From: Albula goreensis
Taxonomy: Eukaryota > Chordata > Actinopteri > Albuliformes > Albulidae
Reading direction: 5' to 3'
DNA length: 64,000 bases
Assembly: GCA_022829145.1 (NCBI GenBank)
Contig: CM040753.1
Span: 15,948,884 to 16,012,883 of the forward strand
In this document: positions 10,924-24,620 of the stretch, one piece after another
How positions within the stretch are numbered: position 1 is the stretch's first letter
Layout of the letters: every line of letters starts with the position of its first letter
Notes under the pieces: model-generated
Database searches by the model: none
What the model saw: the letters and a program-made list of their open reading frames with translations, nothing else
Told to the model about the DNA's origin: nothing
Made by a program: the position numbers and the translations under genes

Positions 10924-13900
10924 GATTATAGTGTAGTGTAAAACATTGTATGATTGGGTGCACAATGCTCATCTATAAGTTCTAAAAGTAATGGCGGATA
11001 GCAACATCGGGACACCGATGACAAACAAAGAACTAGTGGTATGCTGTCAATGTTGCATTGTCCACAATTATGTTAAATCATAGCAGTGATTATTTAATAC
11101 TGAAACACCACTGTACAGCTTCAGGCAATCACACCCGAAACTCCCCACTCAAGGACATTGAAGGTCTGGGTCCCCAAACCATGTGTGAGAACATATTGGC
11201 AAGTTGTGGGAGGGGTTAAGATGGGCAGAAGGCACGAAATTTCTGATTAAAATAAATTACTACAAAGGCTTAGCGTGCATAGACATTCACAACAGTTAAA
11301 ATAGCACTGCGATTGCTACATGCAACAAGATAGCTTTGATAAGATGGCTAGTTTGTAGTTGTTCTGACATGTAGAAAACATTTTAATCCATATTTGAAAA
11401 TGTGTCAGGTTGTTTAAAAGGTTATTTAAAGGGGGTCACAGAAAATGTATGTGCTGATCAAGTGGGTTGTGGGCTCTGAGGTTTTAAAATCAATTGATTA
11501 TGTAGGTGACTGACGAACCCATGGGACCAGGACACGCCTTGTATATAACTGACAATTTTAAAAGGAACATCTATTACCAATCACTTTGGGCAGTACCATG
11601 AAAATCCCTTGGGAGTTGACCTTTTACCAGCATTGAAAGCATTACAGTATTTCAATTGTATGACCAAGGTTTGGTGTCCAGATAAAGTCATTCTATCTTG
11701 TTTCAGGCAACATTTTTTACAGTTTGACTTCACAACTCTACTAATATCAAGTTATCTATAAAGGAATCTTGGTATAGAAAGAAATTATGCACATATAGGA
11801 CATCACAATTGTAAAGTATTCAAATATACAGCATATATCACTTTGTCAGGCATTGCTTTAAGAAAGATAGATAAATAGATAGCACAGAGTCCAATAATAG
11901 TAAATAGATTAATGACAATGTAATTCCTTTATTGTGCAATCTGCTTTAAACCAAACCCATCCATACCTATCTAAGATAAATGTCTCGGGTTTTGTTTATA
12001 AATGTATGTTTATTTACGTGCAGTGTGAATATATGTATGTCAAATGAAGACATGAACCACATATAAATATAGAAATATCAACCCTAGTCATTTTGACACA
12101 TTTTCAAATGTAAAATATTTAGTTGCTGCATCACAACATCATAATGCAGTACAACAAATAACATTTTATGGTTAATTCCTTGCATGGTGTGGTCCATACA
12201 TTTATAATAAAATCATTTATTGTTTGTTTTTAGTCCATTAGTCCATACTCCATTAGTCCTGGAGTATGAACCCCAGGTTGGGATGGTACTTAAAAGTTTT
12301 ACAACAAGAGTAAACACACTGAGTTTGGACACTGACCTGCAGAGAGTGGTTGATTCAGGTGACAGCCATCTGTCTACATATGCCCCAAAGGAGTGACCCC
12401 AAAGTGTCTACATTCCTCAATTTCGTGTTACTAGTATAAATCGATTAGAGAACACAGCCACACTATGTCTGTGCACTGTACCTTGTGGCATTGAACTCAT
12501 ACTAAATTGTCTGTGGTGATTTTGGTTTTTATATTTTTTGTTTTAAATCCTAGTTTATATGCTCTCACTCACTTAAAATTAATTCATGTGTAAAAAAAAT
12601 AATAATTATATCATCCTTCTTCCCTGTAGTGTTCTGCCCTGTGGGTTATTGCTTTGCTTAGAACACAGGTCTCAAGGTCAGTGCCATGGAAAGTCTTTTA
12701 TAAGCAGGTTTTAATTTCAACCAATTAATTTTGCCCTAATTAGTTCAAATGCTCGATCAGCCATATGGCTGTAACTATGTTGTAAACACGAAATATAACC
12801 AGCAATTGCTTGTAATTCATTTGTATGTATTATTTATTTTCAAACCCATAGAACTAATCTGACAAAGAATGGAATCTGTACATGGTCAACAGTATACACA
12901 GCCTTCCATAGCGTTGAGTTTGATACTACTGGTCTCCATACTACTTGTAAGCTTTGTGTAAAAAAATATACAGAACGTTTAAGCAATACGTGGGCTCAAT
13001 CTACCCTTAAAGAGCAGTTTAAGTTGGTAATCAATGAAAGACAAGTGGTGGTGTGCTTTGAAGATAAATAAGCGGGTCAGTCTATGGCAGCAAGTAAATG
13101 CCTTCAAGGAAATATAGCTCTCAGAAATCAATTACAGGATTCTCTTCCCTCAGGAGTTTTATTCTACTCACCAGATTGGAAGCGCTTGGTTGCTCTGAAC
13201 ACAAAAAAAAAGAGATTTATGGAATTTATTTAATGGTTTTGTTCTTTAGCACAGTGAGGTTTATCAGTATCTTTGCCAAGCCTCATCTGTAGTCAAGGCA
13301 GGTTTATTGACATTTCGGACTCTCCCTCTTTCCATACTGTGATGTAAGGAATATTTATGACTGCCTTTATGTGTATTGTCATCTCCTGCATTTTTATCCC
13401 AGAGATAGTTTCACCCTTTATTAATGTCCTTGGGTAAAGACTGAGTATAATTTGTGAAAACAATGCTATCTTTTGCTTTCCCAGACCAGCTCAGTCTCAT
13501 TTCTTGTCAGCATGTGTAACATAAATAACCTCTCTATTCCGAGACCAAACTAACGTTTTTCAGGCACACAGAACTGAATGCCGTGGCCCAGATTAGAAGG
13601 CAGCTCGGCTAAAAGAGGATGTTATTTTAAGACCGTCATGTTTTATGAATGCCATCTTGCTCTGTGAATGGCTGAGTTTCTGCCTCAGTGCAGAAAAGTG
13701 TAAGTCAGCCTGCTGCGTTGTGCGCACACGCACGTGCTATTACACAGGCCACTTTCCATGCAGGCAAAAGAATCATTCAAGGAGAAGGTTCCAATGTGTC
13801 TGCATTCCGAATAAAACAGTATGAGTCAAATTATTGCACTTCATGCATTTCTTTTTTTATCTACCATGATAGTTAAACAAATGTATCTATTCAATTGCTG

Positions 13901-14080
13901 AATCTATCTACCACCAAATAATTCCTATTATTAATCTTATAGTTGGAATGCTTTTAATTTTATTTTTTTTTTAAATGGAACCTTCAGCTAACAGTATAAC
14001 ATTTAATGGAGTAAAATGCATCTTAGATTTATTTGCCAGAACTTGACACAGGAAATCTTGATGCTTTTTTCACAGCTGTT
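10924..14080. other. gene-free AT-rich stretch
   Basis: No exon with recognisable protein similarity on either strand. Only short frames and short A/T runs are present. Confidence 0.5.
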
Positions 14081-14430
14081 ATTGATAGATGATTCCCTTA
14101 ATTATTCTTGGCAGAGCCATGAGTCTGGCTGAGACTGTACTCCTTGTGTGATGGCGCATCAAGACAAAGCCGAGCCAGAACTGCTATAATCATGGTCGGT
14201 GTTCCAAAACTGTTTGTTTGTGCTATACAAAATGATTTGCAGTGCTTAGAAAAGCATCTATTCACATGAGAATAACAAATTAGCCAAGATTAACTGGCCA
14301 AGATGCCACCGTAAATTTCAGTATGATTCAGAGCACAGGAGAGCATTTTGCCTGACATATCAGGGTTATAATAAATTAATCATCAAATATAAAGGGTTGT
14401 GTAATTCTCAGAACTCATGATCCTAGATAG
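14080..14430. other. candidate conserved non-coding element
   Basis: This stretch lacks low-complexity sequence and has a balanced base mix with several TAAT-type homeodomain cores and CCAAGAT-like motifs. It also has no coding frame, which is the texture of vertebrate non-coding enhancers. Conservation cannot be measured from one sequence, so this is inference only. Confidence 0.2.
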
Positions 14431-17400
14431 ATGTGATATATATATTTGTTGGTAGTGAAAAACTGAACATTTTTCAGTTTTAATTAATTTAGTCATTTTT
14501 TATATTTTTTTTTCATCTCAGAATTCAGTCACAAAGCACCCACTGGGCCATGAAAGGAAATCTAATGGATGTCGAAAAGGGAATGGGGGGGGAGTATTTT
14601 TCTACTATATTACTTTTGTGTGGTCACCAAGAATGTTATCAGTTCATTTGAACCTGTTAACATGTGTATTATACTAGAAGCCTTTTATAAAAATAGATCA
14701 CAATGTATCCACAAGCCTACATCATCACGAAGATGTGTGTTATACAGAATGAATGGTAATTAAGATATTAATTATTTGCTTTTAGAAAAAAAAAGTACTT
14801 GTCCGAGTGTATTTATCAGGCTTCATTCTGTTCCTGGGCTTTTTGTGTGAATTGACATCATGCAAGCCTTTGGCCTGCCAGGCTGATGCTGTTTCAGGCT
14901 GGTGTCCTATGGACCACAGGGGGCTTGAGACCAGGTCCAAGTCCCTGTCCATGGTCATGGAGATTTCTTTGTAATCTAGTCAAGCCCATCACAGCTGATG
15001 AAATGACAGTACCGGCCAGGGCTTACGGTATTCTGAATGGCCAGATGGCACCCACCAAATCCTGCCTTACATCATTTTATAAGTATATTAATGCAATCCC
15101 CCAGGAGTATTAATACATAAGCAGACAAACCTGCTTTTCTCTCCTTTGTAAGTCAGGGCAAATCTTGGCCAGCTAGCACTCTTGTTTAACAGTGTTCCAT
15201 CTGAATCTATAATACCTGCACATGCAAGCCTATAATTCCACCCAGTACACATACCCTTTAGGTCAGAGGTCACAGCCTCTTCAGATGGAAGTTTTTTCTT
15301 GGAGTTTTAACATGATCTGTACGCCTGGGTTTAGATCTTGATCTAAGAGCTGCAACAAATATGAGACTGAATGACATTGAATAACCAGGAAAAATGTGAA
15401 TTCAGAATTTATACAGTAACAAAATCAACTCTCCATGTGAAGTCTCAGTATAGGATTGCATTTCCAAAACACAGATTAGGTGGGTTAAATTAAGAATTAC
15501 ATTGTCTCTGTGGGTGAGCACAGGATGAGCAGAGTAGTTGTATTCTGATATGAATGATAGTAGTTATATCAACAAATTTGGTCAGTGCAGTACAGCCATG
15601 AATTGGTGGTGTTTATAAGTGTGTGTTTATGTACAGATACAATAATCCATGAGAACAATGATCTGCTGTAATTCTAGTCTTTAGCTATATTTGACCAGGC
15701 ACTTTTTTCACAGTGTCATGATGAGTCTTGGCTGGACTTCACAGGAAAGCAGTGTTGAGCCAGAACAAAGAAGGGTGGTGACTCAAGGATGGTCGTACTT
15801 GATGTTTTGTTGGTTGCCTGGATTGTCATACCCTTCGAAGAAATGGCTGCTTTGTCAGCCTAACTTGTCTTGTGAGAAGAGGGATGCCAGTCACTGGTTA
15901 TTACCACCATGCATTGCTATAGTCTGGGCGGGGCTGTCACATATCCTGCGAAGAAAACAGTGGGGCCTTTCACATCATGACCAACAGACAAAGCAGAATT
16001 CACAAAGGCCATCAGGCAGCAATCAGGGCTTGTACATACCGTACAATGCCACAGTTTATGTTGTGCAAAATGAGCCATGCCATTGCAGTGTAAAGACAAA
16101 TGCTTTGTAAGGAAACGGGATGGTTGAACACTGTGTCATTTACATGGTTTTATGAAGTGTTTCATAATAATAGCAAAACAGATTACTGTTCCAAAAATTA
16201 GTGTTGGCTGTCAGCAGTCCTGTAAGCGGCCAAGCGAGTTTGACAACAAAATTTCCGGAAAAACTCCAAAACCACCCACTAGCCTAGAACGAGTCTGGTC
16301 TGGCCTGAATTTTGGGCACAGTCTTTCAGGGTTCCCATTTTCCTCCTTGGAGCAAAAATGTAGAGGCGTCATGTTTCTGGTTGAATTCAGTCAGGCTCCC
16401 ACGCCCTTAGTCTGTAGTACAGCAGTACTTAAGACTCACCAGATACTCTGCCTCTGCCAGGCATGATGGCTGCCAGTGTAGACATGCACCATCAAGATCC
16501 CAGATATTCATGTTCATTGAGGCATAAATATTGAGAAGGAATTGACCCCAAATGCAGTATGGTATGGCACAGACATATGTATCCTCTGAAAGATGTGATG
16601 TAAGCCGTGTGATGGGGGAGTGAGGTTTTCTTGAACCAAAAATGGAATGAGCTTTCATATAGTATTAATGACTCAATGATTGTGACCAATGACAGTGTTG
16701 GTCCAAATCAATGAGTATAAGTTGAGAGTAAATAACAGCAATAACAACATTTTTTGATTGGTTAAATCAAGAAAGTGACACCTGAGTGTGGCTGCAACCT
16801 TCTGGAATTTATGAACCATTTCATTTCACATTGCACCTTTTCACACTCTGTGAGGTGAGCCTGCACAGACAAGAGCCACAGGTGCAGTTTTGTATTGACA
16901 TATCACAAGCGGCCAATTAAACACTGGGGTCACTGGAGAGGGACTGTGGAACGTGTCCACAGGGTGAAACAGAACCTTAATGGTAACACTCGTTCAGCAG
17001 CTTTAGTGCAGTGTAAGGTATGTGTTCATTTTCCTCTCAAGCAGGTTTACTCTAAATGTTCCCAAAACACTTGAAGTTATGTTTAGCACTTTTATTTAGC
17101 ATAACTAACTTAATACAAAATTTACATGGGCCCCATAACCTTGTAAAACTGAGCAGATATTCACAGTTTAACATTTTTAATTCAAATAACAAAACATTTT
17201 ATTGAGAATACCTAGGATTGTATGTATACTTCAGAGATAATAATCAACACACTTGATCAAAATAAAGTAAACCAGATAATAGTCTGTGGTAATAACACTT
17301 ATCCTAAATTTCCAGCCCTTCCAGGAATGTTCTTGGAACCAAAATGATTTGCTGGGCACAAGAAATATAGTTTCACTGTTTGCTTCTGTTGTTATTATTA

Positions 17401-20124
17401 TTGTTGTTGTTGTTGTTTAAATTACCTTCACCTAAAATCTTTCCCTTTGGGTTCAGTTAATCTTCTCCTTTGATGCAGCTTGTTGTAGATGAAGTGGACT
17501 TTCTCCTTGGTCCTTTTAAATTGTGATATAAAATATCTCAAGGGACAAGAACATCAAAGGACTACATAATGAGGCAACATGAATGCATAGATCACACTGT
17601 TGTCTGTATTCAGTTACATGGCTCAATAATCAATGAAAATGGACACTTATGGAGATAGATAGGCTATTATTACTAACAAGAAAATCTAACTAACTAATCA
17701 GGAAAGTGGAGCAGTGGTTGCAAGTTAAAGCTCAGCAAAAGGGAGAGGAGAACTTTTAAAGCAGTAATAGTTAAAAACCAAAAATCTCCCCATTCAGCTT
17801 CCATCTAAGTCTTCCCCTGAGCTTTCACCAAACCTCGTTAGAAAGAGTGCATATGAATTTTATTTCACTGAAAGAAAGACGAGTCTCTCATAGCACTGTG
17901 CAGGCAACCAGTGTGATTAGCTGGTCATCTCCTGTTCAAAGTCCATCTTTTGTCACGGCGAATACACAGCAAACCATTCTGTGTGCATACCTGATATTTT
18001 CAAAATTGGTCCTACTGAGTGCTAACTATCTATTTATAATAACAATTTGGCCCTATTTTTTTATTTCTGTCCTACTGCAGCTTTAACATTGTTGCTGCTA
18101 AAAAAACACACACACACAAAACAACTGCCTCACAAATGACCATAGAAATGAACTAACTCCATGACCTAGTTATGCCTGAAACTGTACATTATGGGATTCG
18201 CAAAGCTGATATTACAAAATATCATAGCCTTGCTTGTAACCAAGGCTATGTGGCCATACTCCTGTACATTCCCTTAACATTTCAGACTAGTCCATACAGG
18301 CTGCTGTAAGCACCATGTCCTATTAAATTAACCATTCATCGCCACAAACAGAAACACACTTCACAGATAGGGTACTTGTAGTAAAAGGCTTCCATAGAAA
18401 TTCCTTACAGCAAGCTATGATTTACAGTATGTTTTTCCCTATGCTTTTGATTTTGATTTACAATATGTGCTTTGACCAATATTTACCTTAAAATATTGTG
18501 TAAAATTCCTAATATCAGGCCACAAGAGAAACTATTAGCAATACCATAACATACCCGAGGGCCTGTAAAATGCCTCTTAGAAATGTAGCACAAATGAATT
18601 CATAGTACGCCTACAATAACAGATAAATCCATAGAACATCTTATAATTATACAATGAATTATGCCAGTATCTCTGCCAGTAATCTAACCCCTATATTGGG
18701 AGACATGCTATATATGTAAAGCATTTGAGTTATCTTTGCATAAGAAGTATGTTATATAGTGTAAAAACTTGCCTTGCCTTGTCTGTTGACTACTGGCTGA
18801 TTTTCTGTGGTTTTCATTCCAACCATAACTGGAATTCTTATATTGTAATGACACACTGTTTTAATTTAAAACTAAATCAATGCATAAAATTGTCTAATTG
18901 TTGTTTTAATTAATATACCCACATAATTCCACATTATGTCTGAAATAGATTTTAATGTGACAAAGACAGAATATTCCATCTTAATTTAATAAATAATCAT
19001 TCTAACTATAATCAACCAATGCTTTCATGATTTGTAATGGGGTGGAGCTAGTGATTCGTTTTGAAAAAAATTATATTTTTGGTTGATTTGTTGATAGACC
19101 TACAGGTGAAGTCAGTGAAGTGATAAGTGTTACAAACATTGACACTTAATTATTGCATCTAAACCATGGGTAGAGAATAGAGTGCAAAGACTGTGACGAC
19201 CCACATCTACATAATGTCAAAATCTGTTTAAGCCATAATTATGAACCCTTAACACATTTCCAATATGTATAACCAATAAGGAGATGACTGGACTAAAACT
19301 CAGCATACATGGGGCGCTCAAGGATCAAGTGTGGGAATCCGTTGCCAACATTGCCACGTTCAGACAGCACAACACAAAGCATGATCTGGTATTGTTGAAT
19401 GCTAGTAATTGATGCAGTGAATGATGCTTAGTTTACAACTTGAGTGGGAGAGCAGATAGGTGAAATATGCTGGTTCAGCTCTTAACATGTAGATTATTCA
19501 AAGACGGGACCAGCAAAATAATGATACATTGGCTAAGTTTACTGATGAGCAGAAGTCCATATACACACACATGCACTCACTCAAACACATTCTCTCTCTT
19601 TGTCTGTCATACACACATAAACAATCTCTCTCATTCTGTCCTGAGCTGTAAAAAAGTGGCAGTGGCCACATGTCTTTGCCCTTGTGACAGCACATGTTTG
19701 TTTTTTTTCCTTGCTGGCAGATTAAGTAAATCTAATCTACAGTGTCTGAAAGCCCTCTTACAATGTGTGTCTACCACAACACCCAGCAGTGCCATGTCAC
19801 AAAAAAGCTTTTTTCTCACAAAACATCTTCACTATCCAAATCCATGCATGAATCAAAATGGAACTAAAAGGCTAATAAACCACTCACACAGTAAAGGCTA
19901 ATGTATAAAAACTCATTCATCTTCTGTCTGCGAGTAACCCTGACACCTACAGTGCTTTGTTTTGTATTAATGGCAGACTACAACACTGCCTAAAAACTAG
20001 TTTCCTTCATGACCCTACGAATTGTCAAAGTGAAATTCTCTTGTGTAAAATGGTTTTTGTCTTCTTTTTGTCTTTCTGTTCAAACAACAAAAATGTAGTA
20101 GAAATAATTGTTTATGTGCACTAT

Positions 20125-20127
<3 letters not shown>
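14430..20127. other. gene-free stretch
   Basis: Frames up to about 140 codons occur (for example 15691-16110 and 19467-19901), but none resembles a known protein, shows domain structure or is flanked by a convincing splice-site pair. A small (TTG)n tract lies near 17.4 kb and a short (CA)n tract near 18.1 kb. No RNA gene was recognised. Confidence 0.5.

Positions 20128-20196
<69 letters not shown>
20128..20196. repeat. (CA)n microsatellite, about 34 units
   Basis: An uninterrupted AC/CA dinucleotide run of about 69 bp. The Thr-His frame across it is a repeat artefact. Confidence 0.97.
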
Positions 20197-20200
<4 letters not shown>

Positions 20201-22074
20201 AACAAACTGAAAACATTTTCCTGTGATTCTTGTGGCTTATAGATGTAATTAAAGCCACATACAAAATTCTTGGCTCTGAACTAATGTACATGCTGGGAAC
20301 CCTTACCCTAAATTTTCTACTGCCCCTGCAAAGTTCAGAGAACCAAAAACTTTGAAGAGAAGTATGAAGTTTATAAGATACATGTATTTTGTTTGGTTGC
20401 CGGCTTCTTTTTTAAATGTTTTAGTTCCTTTAGGTTATTTAGTTCAAGCAGATGTAAATAACATAACAAGGTATGAGAAAATAATATACACAATCTAATG
20501 AGAAATCCCAGGGGGCTTGTTGGGTCCTTACCCTAAAACTTAAGTAATTAATCTGATAAAGAATTTTATTTCAATGCTGCATGCCTTAGTGCATAGTGTT
20601 TATTAGTGAGGGCTGTGCAGTCCTTGTCAGCAGCTCTCCTCGTGTGTCCTTGTGTCACCCCCCTGGCAGCAGTCATTGCTTCCACTTGGACAGAGTATCA
20701 GAGTGTGAAGATGAGCACGCCTCTGTGGAGCATGGAGGCGAGGCTGGAAGAGATGGAGCCACTTTAGAAAGGCATAGTGGAGACCCACGCAATAGCCCAC
20801 CTGAGAGTGTTTTCCCCATGCCTGGTGGTGCCTTTAAAAAGCACAGTCTGGAAATGTGCTGAATGAGGGAAACATGCTGTCTATTTGAATTTTCAATAAC
20901 CCTGGCTGCAGGCAAAAGAGGGAGCCTTTCAAGCCAAAAAATAATCAAGCAGCCATCATTTTTGCAGAAAGCCAATTATTTGAAATATTAGACTCCAATT
21001 ATTTGAAATATTAAATTCTTCAATTCAACTTTGAAAGATGCCTTAGAATTTGGATCGAAATTCTAATTAACCAGAAATATACAAATGAAAGACAGAAGAG
21101 GCATTTTGTTCAGAATAATGGATGTTTCAGTTAAAATGATTTGTAATCTCTGGGATTTATTTTACATGTATGTATAAAGAGATTATAGTATTTTAACTAA
21201 GGTATATTACTCAGGTCTGGTGTTGAGCAGGGAGCATCAGTGCTCACCCATAATGCCCCTGGTGAATCTATAAATGGGAGTTTCGGAGTTTCTCAAATTG
21301 TTGACACAATGGGCAATGACGTGTTATTGCTAAAAGAAGTCTGGCTGATGGCTCATTGTACCTCCATATATTTAGGCACAGGTGTAACCTCCCCATTCCT
21401 ATCCTCCACCATATCCCCCTAGCTTTCTAAGGAATTATAGAGGAAGAGAGAACAGCTTGACTGTTGCTGCCATATGGATCACTCTCAGGCTCTTAAAGCA
21501 CTCCCTGTGTCAGGCGCTTACAGGATAAAGCAGGGCCTGAAGTCTTCTCCTCTCCTCTCAAGGTCAGGCTGAAGCCAAGGAAACTCCTGCATATCCTGGA
21601 GTGGCTGGGATCACCCGTGAGTGGCTTAGCAGCGTCCAGGAGGGAGGAAGATAAGGGGGGATGGAGCTGAACTCTGACCCACACACCGATGACAGCCTGA
21701 GGCTGACTTCACTGGTGAAGAATCCAGCAGAGTGTCTGCTCACTCCAGCCAATCATCCATCATATACCAGACACAGATGACAGACGATGAGCTCAACATA
21801 AATTCATCTTTAGAAAATATAACATCTAGATAATTTAACATCAGTGCCTCAGTAGAGAAAGTTGATTGTATATTTATTGGTCTGGAAGACAAAAGAGGGA
21901 TAGGTACATGCCATATTCAAAACAATTCAAAACTGTTTATCAAAACAAAATTCATATGACATGAACAGTCTTTTGCCAGAGCAAATAAATGTATCAGTAA
22001 CCATTTAGACGGTTGATGATAATTTCGTTTGAATGACCACATGCATGTTAAGAATATGAAGATGATCAGGTGTG
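20197..22074. other. gene-free stretch, apart from a small exon-like patch
   Basis: Mostly AT-rich. A more GC-rich patch at 20.65-20.86 kb holds an open plus-strand frame after a CCCCTGGCAG acceptor-like site, ending in a stop near 20862. I do not recognise its product. A possible minus-strand poly(A) signal (AATAAA, 21873-21878) relates to the next feature. Confidence 0.4.
20972..21013. repeat. 19-bp direct duplication
   Basis: CCAATTATTTGAAATATTA occurs at 20972-20990 and again at 20995-21013, separated by GACT. It is a recent-looking local tandem duplication with a 23-bp period. Confidence 0.9.
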
Positions 22075-22295
22075 TTATGCGTCAGCAGAAATGAGGAGGC
22101 AAGAGTCATCCTCAAACCTGAGCCCTGCCACTCTGTCTTTGAGGAGAACAGTGGGGAGCTTTGAGAGGATTGCCTCTGTGTTCTGATTCAGAGGAGCCAA
22201 ACGTTTGAACATCCCAGTCGGCATCCTGCTGCATGGCTCTGTGCTCGGCGCAATGAAGATGTTGAAAGATTTACCAGACCAATAAACGGCCACGT
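22075..22295 (-). CDS. putative terminal coding exon, protein not recognised
   Basis: On the minus strand a reasonable acceptor (GATTTTGGCAG, AG at 22297-22296) is followed by 72 codons and TAA (22077-22075). An AATAAA hexamer follows about 200 bp downstream (21873-21878). The translation begins VAVYWSGKSFNIFIAPST and ends in EDDSCLLISADA. Its composition is balanced, without the Cys/His/Lys runs typical of chance frames in this window, and it shows alternating hydrophobic strands followed by a likely helix. I do not recognise the family. A TATA-like TTTATAAG lies just upstream, so a very short intronless frame is an alternative. No matching upstream exons were recognised further right. It could also be a fragment of a retrocopy or transposon. 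Confidence 0.35.
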
Positions 22296-22311
22296 CTGCC
22301 AAAATCATCAC

Positions 22312-24280
22312 GGGTTGGCCCAGGGCTTATAAAGGTTTAAAGAGTGAATGTAAAACATGAATGTTTTATGACTACGCATAGCACCTTGGTTTCTAACAGA
22401 GCGATCATGCTATGTTACAGATTGTGCAGAGGTTCTAAGATGTTTCCCCCCAGAAATGATTGGTAATATCATAATAAATAATGTGCAGTTCTCTATATAT
22501 TTTAGCACTTGCTCACAGCAGATTAATGTTACCAAAACATGCAGCTCGATTCTGAGGGAAGATGTGTAAACTTTCTTGGCCACGCCAAAAAGAACATTTC
22601 TTTCTAAGCCATGTTGACATTCCAGCACAGCGGAATAAATGGGCCATTTATTCCAGTTGTATGTGGGCTTGTGGGTGGACATAAGGCCATTTTACAAGCT
22701 CCCCCTGCACAACAGTGCACAAGCTGTTCAGTCTGTACACCATGGAATTTCTGACATAATTTATAATTGTGAGCATGAAATGATCCAGTCCCTGATTATC
22801 ATAGAGCAAGCTTTGTTTATTTGATTGTCTATGGATTTAAATTAATCCTATGCAAGCACGTTAAAAATATAATAAATACAATTAGCAGTGGGACACGAAC
22901 AACCTCCAGTAATTTTATTACAATCATGAAAATAGTTGCATTGTGTGAATGGAAAGATAATAGTAATATATTTCAAGTTAAAATAGCAGATCTCTTATTC
23001 AGGATTTAACTGAACAATCTGTATCCGTTATGTTTGTCAACAGTTGCACTGACTAAACCTTGCTCTGTCAATCTGATGGTCAGCCATCTGATTAAATATG
23101 GACAGCAAATTTATTATTAAATACATTAAAAGCTAGAGTACATTAAATTACTGTAGACAACATATGCCAGTAATTGTCTATAATAACTACAGCTGTCAAT
23201 GTAAATGTTATGTATTTTAGAATCGTGCAAGTAACCATCTATAAAATAAGCAAATATCTGATATAAAATGATAAAAAATAAATGTATGCAAAGAGAGTCA
23301 GTAGAGAGGTCCCAGGTGGCCAGTCCGTTGAAGGCATGCTAGAGGTATCAGTGTTGGAAGAGCGCAACTCACTTGCTGACAGTAACCTGGTGTCCCCTCT
23401 GTGCTGCCACAACAACACCACCACCAAGACCCCCCCCAAGCTGAATCCACCCCTTGGTTTTTAATCCCATCACTATCAGACCCATGAAATTACACATGTG
23501 GATTATTCTGGTAAATCTGAGCAGGAACAAGAGACTAAGATTGGAGTGAGTGAGGACAGCAGAGTGCTGTAGACCACACATTGGGGATGTACTGGGTATT
23601 TGGATTGCTAGTACTGACAGGAAATAGCAAGGCCTGATACATGACGGTGTTTCTAATGTGCAGGAATGCTCATATAGTTCCAGCTCTGACCCGTTATTCA
23701 CCATCTGGAGCCAGCATGGAGTCAGTTCACCCCCCCCATCCAGCAAGGCTTGTGCAGGGATTAATAATCCAAGCTCATGGTACCACATTCAAAATAGGGT
23801 GAATTTCCATTATTTATTTTCAAATTAAGTGGTGTCACTTTTACACCAGTAGCAACATTTACATGGACATACTAGTTACATTTCAAACTGCTATACAATT
23901 AATTTCACCTTGGCCGAAATGTCACACGATAGTTGATTTTCTAATAACTAAGTTCTACAACATTGTAGTTTATGTTATAAATCTGGACAGTCAAAAAAAA
24001 ACCTTTATCATGAATAGAGTCCAGTGAATAAGTACACTACACTACAGTAGCATTTCACTTGGCAGTTATTTGTTTAGCTAAACCATGACAATCCTTTTCA
24101 TTTACAAAAGGCCGGGCTAATACTTTACTCCTGATATGTCCTTAGCAAAATTGTTGTTGATTTCCAAACATCACAAAGGTCATTAACACAATAAAGTTTT
24201 AATTATTAACTAAATTTAACTACTCTTTTGTATATTGAGAAGAAGTGAAGCTTGTCTGTACTTGGTTTTCAAGTGAAGCA
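22312..24280. other. gene-free stretch
   Basis: AT-rich. The longest frame (minus strand, 23369-23788) has no recognisable domains and runs through a C-rich tract. Nothing else is supported. Confidence 0.5.
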
Positions 24281-24289
24281 CCAATCAAG

Positions 24290-24620
24290 AAGAGGATTCT
24301 ATTGAGTCATGCACATTAATCAGAGCATCTGTATTTCAGTAAACTGGGAATGTTTAGGAAGGTTGACATAATGATTAGTCTTTGACAGCTATTAATAGCT
24401 ATGCCATTAATTGCACACTGTTAATAATATTAATTAATTTCTGTCAAATTCTCTTGTTTTTCATCCTGATTCAATGGTAGACTGAAGCACCATCTATCGC
24501 AAGACTTCAGCGATTATCACTTAGCTACATGCAGAATGTGTTCTGCTGCGTTCAGGAGAATAAATCAGAATTAACAATCAAATGAACAATGATGCCAATA
24601 ATGGGAGGAAATTATCTGTA
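24290..24620. other. candidate conserved non-coding element rich in TAAT cores
   Basis: This dense block of homeodomain-like motifs includes TGACAG beside CTATTAATAG (a palindrome with paired TAAT/ATTA cores), followed by GCCATTAATTGCAC and further TTAATTAAT cores. It has no coding frame and no simple-repeat structure. The pattern is typical of vertebrate developmental enhancers. Conservation is untested. Confidence 0.25.

Noticed and set aside
20596-20862. Plus-strand frame ending VFPMPGGAFKKHSLEMC
   Set aside because: It follows an acceptor-like site and looks faintly protein-like, but I see no family match and a competing minus-strand frame is equally open. Left as a note, not a gene.
23369-23788. 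139-codon minus-strand frame
   Set aside because: No domain, passes through a C-rich tract giving a Gly/Val run, and lacks plausible splice sites.
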